Positions 12,101 through 24,090 of a stretch of DNA of 64,000 bases are shown here, in pieces. Positions within the stretch are counted from its first letter, which is position 1. Each line of letters starts with the position of its first letter. A program made the translations under genes and the position numbers. The stretch covers positions 310,001 to 374,000 of the forward strand of contig CAJNDS010000524.1 of NCBI GenBank assembly GCA_905221605.1, in the 5' to 3' direction. This DNA comes from Symbiodinium natans (taxonomy: Eukaryota > Sar > Dinophyceae > Suessiales > Symbiodiniaceae). Under the pieces are notes generated by a model. It saw only the letters and a list, made by a program, of their open reading frames with translations, did not search any database and had not been told where the DNA came from.

Positions 12101-13640
12101 GGCTATCGGGACAGCCAAGCGGCCTCATGCAGGGGCCTGCCTCACACAAAAGACGGCTGTTCCTCGATTCAACCCGCGAAAATCACTGCGCCCGCCCAGA
12201 GAAGACAGTGCTTTCCGAAGCCGTGGGTCGGGCCAAGACATGGACTAGCTGAACAGGCACCTGGCTCTGAATATGATTCTCATGAACCAAGAATCTTAAA
12301 GTATCAATGGCTTGGGGTAGGAGGTCGTTTTTCAGACTAGCCAGGGGATGACAATGTTGGAGAAAACGCACGTCACGGTGGACTCTTGGGCTTTCAGCAG
12401 CCAGCATGGACTCATTTTGAAACGGCCCGTGGCCCTTCTAATCCGAGATCGGCAGAATTTCCAATGAAGCTCGCGGAGCACATCTGCATGCAGGCATAAT
12501 CAGCTACGGGTTCTGCGACTGTGCATGACTGTGCCTTAAGTCAAGACTCGGTTGTGCGTCACTAGTTTGTGCCGTCCCTGTCCAATAGAAATCGATGCCT
12601 TTGCAGAATGTCTAAGCTGAATAGGCGTTGCCTTCTGACAACATATGCTGCGGAGCCGTTTTCCGCGCTCAGCAAATCTAACACAATAATCAGCTGAGCA
12701 CCCGGAGTTCGCCACCAGTTCTCCCCACCACCCCCCCCCTATAGTCCCAAGAATGAACCACTTTAGCTGTTTTGATTCTTCATCTCCGCTCATTTGCTGT
12801 TGAGTGTCTGCTTCGGCGGTCAAGAGATGCCGGCCTGGCTCCTGCAACTTTCTGAAGCCGAGCTGGCCAAGGCGTGCCACTCGTGGTTTCGGGCGTTGGT
12901 TCGCATAGGGCCTAGGGGGAAGACAGGGAGTCTTACACAACACTGCGCTCCTTGGCCTCCATGCCCGGAATCTTGAGTTTTGGTTTGGTTGCTTGGGTTT
13001 CCCCGGAGGTCCTGCAGTGCCTGGAAGCGGAGTCGCTCCTGGAGGCACCTTCGTTGAATAGTCTTGAATAGTCACGCCAAGGGGTATCAGGGGGCGGTTG
13101 CGAGGTCAAAAGATAGGTCATGAGGTTCATTCTCACAGGCCACGTTGCTGTGCCGCGACGTGGCAGCGGCAGCGTGGAACTGAGCTTTGCATTGGTTGAG
13201 GGAGTTGTGCGTGATCATGCGGGGTGGCCCTTCCAGTATTTGGGTCCTTTCCCGACAACATGCCCCGAACGTTTAAAACCCTTCGCGGCGCTGTTCTCTC
13301 CCATTGCTCACACAATTTTGAGCCTTCGAAACATTGCAATATGAATCATAATACTCACAACCACAGTACAAGAGGATGCGGGAAGGAGCGTGGTGCGAAA
13401 CTGCCTTTGTGAACCCTCGGGCCAACGCCAGGCCCCGCAGGACCCGCTGTTGTGAGGGCAGAACTAGGAACCAAGCTTTGAGTTTTAGGGCAGGTCTTTG
13501 CCATGCTCTCCTAGGGTGTTCAGGGGTTCCTACGTTCTCGCGAGAGGTTCTGTAGGGTCTGTAACTAGGGGGAGCCCTGGCGTCCCAGGTTGCAACGGGT
13601 CACCGTCCCAAAAATGTCCAGACAGTCCCCTTTCCTGGTA
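9162..13640. other. Gene-poor stretch
   Basis: No family recognised. Competing frames on both strands at 10826-11344 cannot be resolved. One exon-like piece sits at about 12826-12915 (contains PAWLLQLSEAELAKACHSWF), preceded by an AG, but no partner exon was found. No repeat of note. Confidence 0.35.
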
Positions 13641-13647
13641 GCCAAAG

Positions 13648-13950
13648 GTGAAACCTGCGGAATATTGGCTGTGGCGCCAGCTCTTCGAGAAGGCGACGCT
13701 TGACTCGGGAAACGTGATCCTAGCGGCTCTTCCTCGCGCTGCGCTTCGAGCCTGTACTTGTGGTCATGAACTTCTCTGGGAGGAAAGGCGCAGTGATGAG
13801 TGGGCCGACGAGTCCGAGGAGCCAGAAAGCGGAGCGCTCCGCAAGGCTGAGGAACTTCTCGGCCGTGTCCTGAGGATCAGCATCCAATACTTCAATACTG
13901 CTAGACCAGTTTCAGCATCTCCGATTGCTGATAGAAGGCTCTGGCTCTGA
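13648..13950 (+). CDS. Hypothetical protein exon
   Basis: A 100-codon frame beginning at GTG, so it is likely an internal or terminal exon. Composition is strongly protein-like: EYWLWRQLFEKATLDSGNVI, then a Cys pair (CTCGHELL) and an acidic stretch (DEWADESEEPESGALRKAEE) followed by an amphipathic helix-like segment (LLGRVLRISIQYF). No known domain. A minus-strand 65-codon Ser-rich frame over it is considered a shadow. Confidence 0.4.
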   Translation: MKPAEYWLWRQLFEKATLDSGNVILAALPRAALRACTCGHELLWEERRSDEWADESEEPESGALRKAEELLGRVLRISIQYFNTARPVSASPIADRRLWL

Positions 13951-14241
13951 ACTTTCTGCAAAACTCGCGCCTGAGACCCAGAAAGCCAAAAGGAAAGCCA
14001 CTGCTCTGAGCAGATGGCCCGTGTCGGTCGATGTGATGTGTCGGTAGGTTTCGCTTGCGCCGATACTTAGCACGGCCCCGCTCTCACAGACCTCGGTCAT
14101 GCTCTGTTTGTTTGGAATGACTTTCTTTTTCCTGAGGCATCCTGCGATTGTCGCGACATGTATACTGACCTCTTCTCCTAAGGCGGAGAATGCCAAGTCT
14201 GCCGGATGCGCCCAGACCCCAGATGAGTGTTGAACTACAAT

Positions 14242-14345
14242 GGGTGTTTCCCAAATTGAGGGTACCCCTTTTTTCTGCCCCCAAATAGAATACCCCTTTA
14301 AAGGGAGACCCAAAAAGGGTACCCCCTATTTTCGGAAACCCCCAC
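14242..14345. mobile_element. MITE/introner-like element copy
   Basis: About 104 bp starting GGGTGTTTCCCAAA and ending TTTTCGGAAACCCCCACC, so the ends are imperfect inverted repeats. The interior has the boxes GGGTACCCC, CCCCCAAATAG, CCCCTTTAAAGGG and GGGTACCCCCTA, shared with copies at 44661-44770, 44843-44950 and 56094-56195. No coding capacity; a non-autonomous element. Confidence 0.75.
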
Positions 14346-15048
14346 CATCAAGCTGTTAGAAGCACTGAAGGCCCTGAAGGCAAGACTTGTCCAATAAGGC
14401 TGCGATGTGCAGCAGACCATGGGCACCAGGTCGTCCTGCCAATGTCCTGAGACGAGAGAGTCCTTTCGAGATGGCATGTGTGCTCCGTAGTTGTTTCAGA
14501 CATTTTCAGACCTTTGTATTTCTTCCCCTGCGCATATCTTAAAAAGCTGCTTAAGCTTGTGTGCGCTCTGGTCAGGCTGTTCTGGAGCTGCTGCTGCATC
14601 TTCGCACTTTGCTCGGAGCGGTTTCTGGCGTGATGTTTTGCTGAAGCTCTGGTCCCGGGGGGGGGGGGTGCACATGTGAGCCTTTTGAAAATCACAGGCC
14701 ACAGGCGCTAAGTCTCCAAGAAATCTCAACATCCAAGACGCATACAAGGCGCCGATCCCAATGTTCCGGCCGACACTGGCGCCTATGGCGTCGGCTTCAC
14801 ACAGGCCATCCTTGAAGCGAGTTCGGGTGAAGGCATAGCCGTGCCGGGGTTCCAGATGAGGTGGGGGCATATCCATTGCACCTGGCCGCAAAACGTGGCC
14901 GGCTCGAAGTGATGGAGGCCTCGCCGCTGCATCGTCAAGTGCCTGAATTTTTGGGCCTGCATGGACAGGTGTTGCTGAAAGCAGGTGCCGTTTTGTGATG
15001 CTGCCGTGATGCGAGGGTGTGCAGAATGCGGAGACCACGACTCACTTG

Positions 15049-15112
15049 AACGTGCCAGGAGCCAGCATAGATGCCGCCGACCAAAATGGGCGGACGGGGC
15101 ACCTTGGCCATC
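15049..15112 (+). pseudogene. Ankyrin-repeat-like fragment
   Basis: The plus strand reads GASIDAADQNGRT in one frame, close to the ankyrin repeat core (G-A-D-I-x-A-x-D-x-x-G-x-T-P-L-H-x-A), but the following residues (GHLGHQ) do not complete the helix pair and no second repeat is visible. It is either a tiny exon of a larger ankyrin gene or a relic. Confidence 0.3.
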
Positions 15113-17070
15113 AATGCAGTGCGCTGCTGAGTCGCTTTTGCGCAAGTTCGAAGGCTAATGGTGGCAGCTGCCAGCGGCCAGTGCGAGCCTCAGCGATCAC
15201 TGGTGAAGCCATGCAGCTACCTTTTAGCACCGATGGTCCTCGCATTGGTCCCCAGAAGATGGATGGAGTACCCAGCCGAGCCCATTGCCCACCCCAGATG
15301 GTCCTCGGAATGCCCGCCAAGTTTCAAGACACAAAGGACTGGGTGCCCGCCAATCAATTACCTAATTGGAGGGTGGCCTTGACTTCGTAGATGCCATGAT
15401 TTGTCTTTCTCGAGTCTTCGAGGGCGTCTGATGACGCAGGTGAGATTTGAAAGTAAAGCTCTGCCAGCTGAAAGCTGATGGATCTGCGTGTGTCCGTACG
15501 GCCAAACCGAGACAGAACGAGAATCCGAGAAGGAGCCCGCAAACGGTGCGATCAGAGCCTGAACCCATCTGAACGAAGAAGCTCGAGAATCCCAAGAATT
15601 CCAAGCCCTCTCGAGGCATGCTGCCATTCTCTGGCTGCTTTGTCATCGGGCTGTGCCTCGGCTTGGTTTGGTCTTTACAAACTTTACATGTTTCAAGATG
15701 TTCGCGGTTTCAGCGCGGTCGTTGCGCCATTGCGAGGCAGCTGACTGCATGACCCACTATGGCTACACGGCCTGCTCCGCAGGATTGAGGACAAGAGGTT
15801 TGCTTTTCTTTGAGAGTTTTAGGCCACGAATCGGGGCACCCGAAGAAATTTCCTGGCCAGGCCCTGCACTACGCCGCCCTCGTTCCAAGACCCGAGGCAG
15901 CTGAACAAACAGCATTGAAGTTCAAAAGGTACAGGGAAGTTCAGAGCCCATGCAGTTTGTGAAAATATGGAAGTGAGACTGCAGGTGGTCCATGCGTTGT
16001 TAGAGGGTCGCGTGCAGCTCTCATCAAACATCATAAACATCGGCTGCTGGTTTCTCGAGCGTTCTTGTGAAGTCTTGTGATGCATTGCGAAGCCTGCCAA
16101 GGCGAGCTCAAATGTGGTCGACCGTGAAGGACGCAGTGTTTGCTGGCAGCATGCTGATGTTGGCAGGTCAGTCCGGGAGGCCTGTCGTCGAGTGAGGCGA
16201 GACAGTGTCTAGTGAACCTAAGGCTCTTCACGCAGCTCTCTCAACGTTGCCAAGGGCGCGCGCGCCACTCACGAGAATAGCAAGTGCCATCAACTGCCCA
16301 AAGCCCATGAGTTGCCCTGACACGCAAGAGTGTTCAGGTACAGAGGGTCTTGTCATGACTACGAGCTTTGATCCATCAGGCCGGCATGTGAGCTATTTTG
16401 GTTGTGATTCTGCGATGCCTTCCCAGCAGCTGTAGCTGGTAGCTCGCCTGAATGACCCGCCAAGCGGCGCTGCAGTCTTCACAACACCGCCGCTCTAACC
16501 ATGTCTGTCTGACCAAGCTTGTGAGGCATGCTTAAGGGGCAACCGGGGCAATGGTGACTGCTTGCCGTTCTCCATCGTTCTCCCCAAAATATCCCTTTGG
16601 ACCGTTTCGTGAGTCTGTCCCAGCACAGGCATTGGTGACGAGTACTGCTATGAGAATGACATCTCTCATGGCTATCGAAGAAACGAGCAGGAGGCGCGGG
16701 TAGTATGAGCACCTAAACTGCACAATTGCAGAATGAATTCGATCTGGCTCTCTTTTGTATTATTTGGCCGCTAGAATAAGTGTGCTTGGTCTCACATGAT
16801 ACGTCCTGAAAACAGTGACTTGAGGAAGGCTGCGCCCAGACGAAGTCTAGCTCAACCGCGTGCATGTGTGCCAGAATATGTGATGACTTGCTGCTTAGTT
16901 CAGTGCATCCGAGGGGTTGCGGAGGTAGTTCTCAAACTGCTTTGCAAGGGGTTTAAGATTCTGGGGGCTAGCACGTTTGCTTTCCTGAGCCCCACAAAAT
17001 GCAGGCCTCCATGGTGCCCTTTCCTCTTGAGAGGTGAAGGCTCCATGTCAAATGTGGCTCAGTACTTCTT
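15113..17070. other. Gene-poor stretch
   Basis: Overlapping short frames without recognisable motifs; no repeats. A frame at 16796-17030 contains a hydrophobic stretch (VAEVVLKLLCKGFKILGAS) that could be coding, but the reading frame does not continue into the better exon at 17076. Confidence 0.35.
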
Positions 17071-17075
17071 GCAAG

Positions 17076-17291
17076 GAGGCGCAAGTTCAGGCGGTGCAGA
17101 AGGCCGTCACGGCACTGGTACGTCGGGCCGCTCAGGGTGCGCTTCGGCAGGAAGCTCCAGCAGAAGACCTGCAGGACCCGATTAAGGCCCCCCTTTTAAA
17201 GAAAGCCCTTACAAAAAGAGCCCGTAACCTGACGCCCTCGCCGAAGCCTAAACCCCTGAGGCCATGGAGCCGATGCGTCGCAGCGAGACTG
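17076..17291 (+). CDS. Hypothetical exon, Ala/Gln/Lys-rich
   Basis: After a possible acceptor (CTTGCAAG) the frame reads EAQVQAVQKAVTALVRRAAQ, then QEAPAEDLQDPIKAPLLKKA and a Lys/Pro/Arg-rich end before TAG. It looks like a helical, basic C-terminal region. No family assigned. The true exon may end earlier, at the AAG near 17186. Confidence 0.33.
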
Positions 17292-18045
17292 TAGCAGCCC
17301 AAGGTCATGTTCTTTTGTGTTTTTGTTTTGATATTTTCGCCCGGCTGAAGCTTCTGGAGTTTAGTTCTTAGGGCGCCTGAATTTCATGGAGTTCGCTGAA
17401 TCATGAGGTTCTGGCCGATCGGCCATAGACGTGGTCCAGGACTGCTTGCTTGAGAGTGACGCCCACATAGGCATAAATGGCTGGACTTGTAGAGCGTGGC
17501 AAGCGCTTGAGAGCAGGGAGCTGTCGAGCGATATGTTGTGCCTTTCAGAAGGACAAGCGACGGGCCGAACTCGTTTTGTGGCTGCAGAAGCTGTCGGAAG
17601 ACCCACAGGGAGAAGGTGGGTGTGGATACCTCCACTGGCGAAGCCCACTTTGAGAAACGCGTCTGGCACATTCTGGCACGGCAGGGGCAGGTCCGCAGAC
17701 GCGAGCGGCAGTTTTTCTAGTGCCCACCTCAGCCGATCACATCTGACCTGCCCTCCCACTCCGTTCCTTGGAATTCCCTCACATGGTCCAAGGCTCGGCT
17801 CAGTCGCTGCGCAGTAGCGTGCTGTGGAGAGCAAAAGGCATGAGACCACCTCATAACTTTGGGTTTAGGGCAGTTTAGGGGTTAGGGTTTCTTTCATTTT
17901 CTCCTGTGTTTGAAAGCGCCGAAGCCAGGACATGTGCTCTGAATATGTCAGGCCGAGTTGTGAGCGAAACGGCGGCAGACTTTTGAAGAGTTGATATGTG
18001 CCATCAGCCCCTCCTATGCAGAGCTGGCCGCCTCGAAGGATAAGC
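17292..18045. other. No resolved gene; short telomere-like tract
   Basis: Both strands of 17361-17849 carry open frames of 128-162 codons and I cannot choose between them. TTTAGGG-like repeats lie at 17862-17892. Confidence 0.35.
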
Positions 18046-18105
18046 AGAATAGAATCCCCTCAAAGGGACCCCCAACGAGTACCCCTATTTGTGGAGACCC
18101 CCACA
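18046..18105. mobile_element. Partial copy of the inverted-repeat element family
   Basis: Contains CCCCTCAAAGGGACCCCC, GTACCCCTATT and the terminal word GGAGACCCCCAC, matching the right half of the copies at 14242-14345 and 56094-56195. The left half is missing or diverged. Confidence 0.5.
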
Positions 18106-18482
18106 TACTTGCGTTTGGAATGTGCCCTTTCTACGCCAGTTCTTTGCAGTCGGTCGTGTGAACTTTGTGGGAACCTTGTCGAGTTTGCATGTTTCATCAT
18201 GTTTTCACACGCCCATTAAGTTGGAAGGCTGCCCGCAACATGAATGCCTCAGCTGTTCTTCTTTCTCTGGTTCAGAGCAGGAAGGCAGGGAGTACCCCTT
18301 TCGTACCTTGGGAGAGTCATCGTGCCAGTAAGACCTTCCAACCTCAACAATGTCGCAGTGCAAGTAAGCAGCCCTCTTTGCTCACCGAGCCCAGACACGC
18401 CATCACGGCGTCAGAGAGAGGTTCCAAAGTGGACCCAGCAGCGTTGCGCCATAAAACGCGCCACAACCGCGGACAAGCGCCA

Positions 18483-19038
18483 ATGTGCGCCATGGCGAAT
18501 CGACGGTTTCCTGCAAGCCCGACGCACGCCCAAAGCTCTGGTGTGCGCTGCCTGCTACTGCTCCTCATCCTGCCCAGAGTGATGTCTAGCACGGGAGGCT
18601 TGAATTTTGCACCCGCCACTCGGTCGAAGCTTGTGGTATGTGTTCAGAAATTCGGGGGCTCTGCCGAGACGTGTATCTCGTGAAGCTGAGGTAGCTGTGA
18701 CAGAGCATTGCGAGAAAGGCGAGTGGTGTGCTCTGCCTGACAACTTCCTTTCTGCCAATGAAGCCTTTGAGTTCGCCCTTCTTCGCATCAATGAGATGCG
18801 GCAGAAGTGCTACGGCTTCACGCTGGCACCGGTTCGACGCCAAGACTACACGGTGGCTGGAACGGTACGCAAGGACATGGAAGGCTACTCAATCTACAAG
18901 CTGCTTCTGAAACCGACGAACAAGTTCGTCCCGCCACCTGGTCAGAATTTGATGGTATGGTCGTTGCCAGAGGCCCGAGGCACTCGAGCACCACCGAAAG
19001 TTTTTTGTCGAAGAGCCGAGGACAGCTGTAGAGGTTGA
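18483..19038 (+). CDS. Secreted cystatin-like protein, two exons
   Basis: Exon 1 (18483-18635) starts at an ATG and encodes a short basic N-region and a Leu-rich signal-peptide core (CLLLLLILPRVMSS). The intron 18636-18690 (55 nt) has donor GTATGT and acceptor CTGAG|G and keeps phase 0. Exon 2 (from 18691) reads VAVTEHCEKGEWCALPDNF, a helix SANEAFEFALLRINEMRQ, then strands with VRRQDYTVAGTVRK and YSIYKLLLKP. A long N-terminal helix followed by a strand carrying a Q-x-x-x-V-A-G-like loop is the pattern of the cystatin fold (canonical loop Q-V-V-A-G), so a secreted or endomembrane cysteine-protease-inhibitor-like protein is inferred. Exon 2 may end at a donor GTATGG (18955) rather than at the stop at 19038. 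Fold call moderate; inhibitory activity unproven because the loop differs. Confidence 0.55.
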
Positions 19039-19039
19039 A

Positions 19040-20390
19040 GTGGCCCACTTGCACCGCATCACTGACCTGTCTATCTTCCAGGCCGCGGCAAACCCAAAAC
19101 GGTAAACTGTTTCTTCTAGGCCCTGACCCTACAGCCGTAAACCCTGAACGCACCACCCGAAGGTTACGAAGGTCAAGCCGTTGGCTTGCAGCCTCTTCAG
19201 CCAAAGGCCCAGTGAGAGGGTGCGGAGTGTAGAGGCTGGATGCCATCAGCAAGCGACCCATCAAGCGACCCATAGTAACTCGGACAATGCAGCGATGTTC
19301 GACGATTTGGACCGCACTTGAGCCACAAGACAGTAATGCTGTAAGGTGCAGCCGACGATGCTGAGCTCCTTATTCCGACAAACTGGCAAGAAGCCAAGGA
19401 GCTAAGCCTGCCTGCACAGCCGACCGCACCATCATTTGCGTGACCCAGCTTCTTTGAAGATGGAAGCATGAAAGAGTCCTGAATGCGAGGAGGCGGCCGA
19501 GACGGCACGAACGGTTTTCAATGAACAGCGGAAGACGTTTTGCTGCTTGGCTTCTGATGGTGTCCTTACCCATCCAAAAATAGTACAACAGTGAACCTGC
19601 TCTCTTGTATGCAAAGCAGGAGATGAGCCTACAAAGGTCATGAGTTAACGAGTGAGGAGAGAGCATGCGTGCGTTTTTTTGGCGTGTATGTAACCCGCAC
19701 TCTACAGCCGTTCAAGTCAACTCTTTGAGTTTCTGCAGAGGGCTGACGAGGGTGGCGGGGCGTTGTGCATGAGGGTCCTCGGCCAAAGGAAGATGCCCTC
19801 ACCAAGCCACCTCACCCTGTGTAAATGTACCTTCGCTCTCGCAGCTGAACCCTCTTGCAAGTCCCTTAATTTGTATGAGTTAATGAGTACTACTTGCCTA
19901 TACTACTGCCGTTCCAGCGCGGTAAACCTTCGGCGAGAGAGCACTCGACCTGATTGCACGTGCGTGTTTGTTTTTGCGTGTCTCCGTGTGCACAAGTTGT
20001 TAGATTCCAGAGAAGATCGACTGCCTGCTAGTCAGGTAATGAGAAGGCGACCGAATGCGAGCGGGCTTGGGATGTCAGTGAGAAGCGTGAGTGACGTGAG
20101 TGTGGTGAATGAGGTGAGTAAGGTGAGTGAGCTCGAGATCGAGCGCTCGGATTAGGGGAGGACATGAAATCATCAGCACCATTTGCGAACCTAGCCCTAA
20201 TTCAGCCCCTTGAGTTGTCGGCATGCGGCGGCATGCAGCAAAGGTTAACATGATTTATACTACTAGTACTTGAAATGGAATGAATATTGTTGAATTACAA
20301 ACCTCCCCACGATGGCCCCCAGTATGTTGGCAGCGTATACCTGCACGGCCCCCGATCTTGGGGGCTTTATAGTTTCAAGAAGTTGCCCCA
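19040..20390. other. No supported gene
   Basis: Short frames only. The segment 20080-20135 is a degenerate GTGAGT-type repeat. Nothing else recognised. Confidence 0.4.
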
Positions 20391-20394
20391 TCGG

Positions 20395-20723
20395 AGTATG
20401 TAACCCTAAGCCCTGTACTCTAAAACCCTTGCTAGTTCCAAGACTTTGAAACCCTGGACCCTTTAGAAGCCTTAGGCCTTAGCCCTTTGTGAATCCTAAA
20501 CTTTGAAACCCTGGACCCTTTTTTTAAGCCTTAGCCCTTTGTGAATCCTAAGTCCGAAGCCTTCTCAGGCCCAGAGCGCCCGCAGCTGCAGCTTCTCCGC
20601 ATCCTCGCAGCGGCGCGGCAGCCCGCAGAGGGCAAGGCGAAACTCGGGTTTTGTGGACCCCCCCGCAGTAGCCTTAAGGGTTTAGGGTTTAGGGTTTAGG
20701 GTTTAGGGTTTAGGGTTTAGGGC
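20395..20723. repeat. Telomere-like tracts and a 60-bp direct repeat
   Basis: 20395-20540 holds CCCTAAG/CCTTAGCCCTTT words, including an imperfect direct repeat of about 60 bp (AAACCCTGGACCCTTT...GTGAATCCTAA occurs twice). 20676-20723 is a clean run of about six GTTTAGG units in the opposite orientation. Confidence 0.75.
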
Positions 20724-21302
20724 CCAGGAGCTTCAAGCTAGGCTTCGGAGCTTCAATTTTTCTTTGCGAACCGGGTTGCGTACAGGCGTGTGACATGTCC
20801 TCTAGCACTTGCATAGGGCAGCCGAAGAGATTGTTGAACTCACAACCCCCTTGCCGATACATCTCAATCGATCCAGTTCCGCATCCAGATTGGAACCTAA
20901 TTGACTTTGGGATTGTTGTGGATGAGCATGGCTGAGCCATTTTTCTCTCTGTAAATGTCTGTAAACAGTCTTGCGCCAGAAGTGGTCATGATCGTAGTGA
21001 AGGCAATTTTACTCAGCTTGCAGGTGCTCAGACTTCAGCTAGAGATGCGAGAGGCGTGGATCAACGCCATCAACATGAATGTGAAGTCCAGTGACTCTTG
21101 CTCTTGCAGTCTGACAAAAAGTCTGTGGCGCTGAGCTGCAGGAGATTGAAGCTTTCGGCAGAAGCAGCGGCTCCTTCGAAGAGCAAGTCCTGGTGTCATA
21201 TGCCCTCGATCATAGTGTGCCGGAGGAGATGGCACTGGCACCTGAGGTCTATGCAGGCCGAAGGAGGGTCAAATCAAGCCTTCCCACTTTGTAACAGAGC
21301 AT

Positions 21303-21513
21303 AATAATACAATATAGTATAATATAGTAAAATAGATTATGATATAGTATAATATAGTAGAATATGGTATAATATGGTATAATATGGTATAATATGGTAT
21401 CATATGGTATAATATGGTATAGTATGGTATAATATGGTATAGTATGGTATAATATGGTATAATATGGTATAATATGGTATAATATGGTATAATATGGTAT
21501 AATGCAGTATACC
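21303..21513. repeat. AATATGGTAT microsatellite
   Basis: About 210 bp of a 10-bp unit AATATGGTAT, with AATATAGTAT variants at the left end. Long Tyr/Ile/His frames on the minus strand are repeat artefacts. Confidence 0.95.
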
Positions 21514-21710
21514 TGTTGTAGTATTGAGACCCTGAGAGGCCGATATCCGTGCAAGATGGTGCATCAGGAGGATGAGCAGACAGCGCTGGACCCGAACTGC
21601 AAAACCTAGGTAGAGTCTTACAAGGTCCTCCCAGGTGAAGTTGCATTATTATTTCCTTCTTATTTAGTTACACTTGACAGTGACTTGACAGTCCTTTTTT
21701 TGAAGGACTT

Positions 21711-21770
21711 CTTCAATGCCAGCCGCCGACTGGGCGGCCAGGTGCCAGAGCGGAGGCGCATTTTGTCGAA
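21711..21770 (-). pseudogene. Ankyrin-repeat-like fragment, minus strand
   Basis: The reverse complement reads NAPPLWHLAAQSAAGIEEVL, resembling the T-P-L-H-x-A-A-x-x-G-x-x-E-x-V helix pair of an ankyrin repeat. It runs into stops soon after. A single isolated unit, so a relic or tiny exon. Confidence 0.3.
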
Positions 21771-22340
21771 TCCTGCAAGCTGCAAAGCACATCTGGGGGG
21801 AATTCAACGGGGATCCGACTCCGACAATCTTCCTCACAGCTCGGCTATGCTGAGTAGCTGAGTAGCTGAGTAGCTGAGTAGCTCTGACTAGTCACTAGTC
21901 ACAGTATGTTGCAGTACAGTCAAGAAGTGCGCAAGATCCCGGACAGGCTCTCCTGGGATCCCACTTCTGCTTCAGAAGCCGCTGCTGCAGCTGGACGTGA
22001 CCATCAGCTGGAGCGCCCCTTCGAGGAGCAAGGCACGCCTGCGAATAGAGAGAGAGAGAGAGAGAGCAAGAAAGCAGCCGGCGTGTTGCACTAAGCCTGA
22101 CTTGTGCAGTTGTTCGATGTGGAGCGGAAGAGGGGGCGTGCGCAATGCACGGAAGTGGCGGACCCTTCCACGCCCTGACGGAAGAAAGAAAAGAGCATGG
22201 GCAGCTTGTTCTGAAACCCCCAAGCCGCTTCATTGGACGTTGGGGCATGCTCTGAGCGGTTAAGGGCCAGCGAGAGTGGGGCATGAAGGGGCGGGAGCCT
22301 GGCGAAGAGCACTCGTTCCCACCATGTGAGCCTGGTTGGT

Positions 22341-22342
22341 TG

Positions 22343-22374
<32 letters not shown>

Positions 22375-22384
22375 GTGTGCGTGC
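22341..22384. repeat. (GT)n microsatellite
   Basis: About 40 bp of GT with two GC interruptions, immediately upstream of the first recognisable exon of the cathepsin-like gene. Confidence 0.95.
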
Positions 22385-22398
22385 GTTGCATTCTGGAG

Positions 22399-24059
22399 GC
22401 TTGGATCTCCCGGACAACTTTGACCCGCGTGTGGAGAAGACGCTGTGCTTTCCGCGTGGCATCTCCCGGCATCAAGGACCGCACAGGAGCTTCTGTTGGG
22501 ACTCGTTGGGAGACTCGGAGCCAGGAAGCTGCGGTTCCAGTTGGGCTTTTGCTGCGACAGCTGTGGCCTCCTTCCGTGAATGTCTGGTGAAGCTTCATGG
22601 AGGCATGGCGAGTGTGCACGGTCCGATTGGTAGTTTGCATGAGTTGGCAGTTACGCACTGGTGTATTGTTATGGCAGGTGAGGAGCCTGCTTCGTTGAGC
22701 TTCCTCTCAGCCCAGGAATGCAAACCTCAGCAGTATGACTTTCTCCGATTCCGTCGCTGGTGCCCCTGCAGGAGCTGGTTTCGTGCTCAGCGCATCACGG
22801 ATGTTCCGGGGGAAGTGCGGCCGAGGCAGGAAATTTTTTGCGATGCTTGGGTGGTTGTTACCCGACGCCCTAAAGTATAAACAAAGCCTTGAGCCAAAGA
22901 GGTTTCGCATGGACCCCGCGGCTTAGGCTTTCTACTACATGAAGCAGCACGGAGTGGCCAGGGAAACGTGCTCACCATATCGAATGCGGTGCTTCCACGA
23001 CCAGTCGACAATATCGATGGAGGCAGACTGAATGCTGGGGGGTGGTTTCAAACGAGAGGGTTCCTTTTGTAAAGCATCCCAGTATAGAAGTTATGCATCA
23101 GGGGGCCCTCGTTCAGAACAACCCGGGAAGCCTCCCAGGGTGGCAGCATGGGGCAATTGATAATTGATAACCTTCTTCCCTGCATGTTGGGCCTCTCGAA
23201 GCACCACAGGTCACACGTATGGGTGGTTGTCAAAATTATGGCATAATTATGGTCCCTTTTTGGATCCCTACTACAATACGGCACCTAATATTTAGGGTAC
23301 CCCAAAAGGGATCATAATTTCGATGACCATATGTAAGCCGCAAGCAGTTCATGTAGGCTGCGGACTTCAAGACGGCCGTGGCCCACGCAAAGAGTTCGGA
23401 AGCTGCCACAATGTGTCACGAAGATGCTGATACGCTCTTTGGCATCGCTTTCGCTCATGCACGTTTGCACGTTCCGTTTCGTTCTTTGTATAGCGCACAT
23501 GTGAGGGTCAGTGCTCACGCCATGCAAGGGAAACCACTTCCTGCAAGTGCCTGCCAAGCGTCTTCCACCTCACGAGCGCGGTCGCCTGTGACCTGCTCCC
23601 TGCAGCATGCCCCAAGGCCATTTGGACTGTAAAGGCTGAGAGTGTGATGCGTGCATCACAAGTCTTGCCCTTCCGAAGATGATGCGGACTGTTAGACTCT
23701 TGCAACTCTTGCGCCAACTAAGACGCGACTCCCAAGCTATTTCAAGATCTTGGGGATCATGGAGGGCAACACCGTGCCTGAGCTGGAGCGTCACATGATG
23801 CAGGACTGATGCGGGTGCATGTTGAGTTGTTCCTACTGTGAGGCTCATGCTTGTAGCTTGCCCACCGTGCCACAGAGGAGCTCATTACCGATGGTCCTCT
23901 GTACGTGTCGTTCCTCCTGTACCAGGACCCGCATTGGCCAGCTGTGTGTGTTTTGTAGGTTGTATCGGGCTGCCCTGTCAAGAACAGCTGTAGATTTGTG
24001 ATTGGATGGAAGGAGCTGTCACCATGGTTCGGAACAAGGAAATGAAAACCACAACATAC

Positions 24060-24090
<31 letters not shown>

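Noticed and set aside
12536-13075. 179-codon minus-strand frame
   Set aside because: Low-complexity Pro/Arg start and no motif; an alternative plus-strand exon overlaps it.
17361-17849. 162-codon minus and 128-codon plus frames
   Set aside because: They compete over the same bases; no motif, no splice support.
21249-21646. Tyr/Ile/His-rich minus-strand frames
   Set aside because: Translation of the AATATGGTAT repeat.
21841-21884. Repeated GAGTAGCT units as a possible CRISPR-like array
   Set aside because: Units are directly adjacent 10-bp repeats without spacers; an ordinary short tandem repeat.
22021-22070. GA-rich tract as a possible polypurine regulatory site
   Set aside because: It is a short (GA)n microsatellite; no other support.
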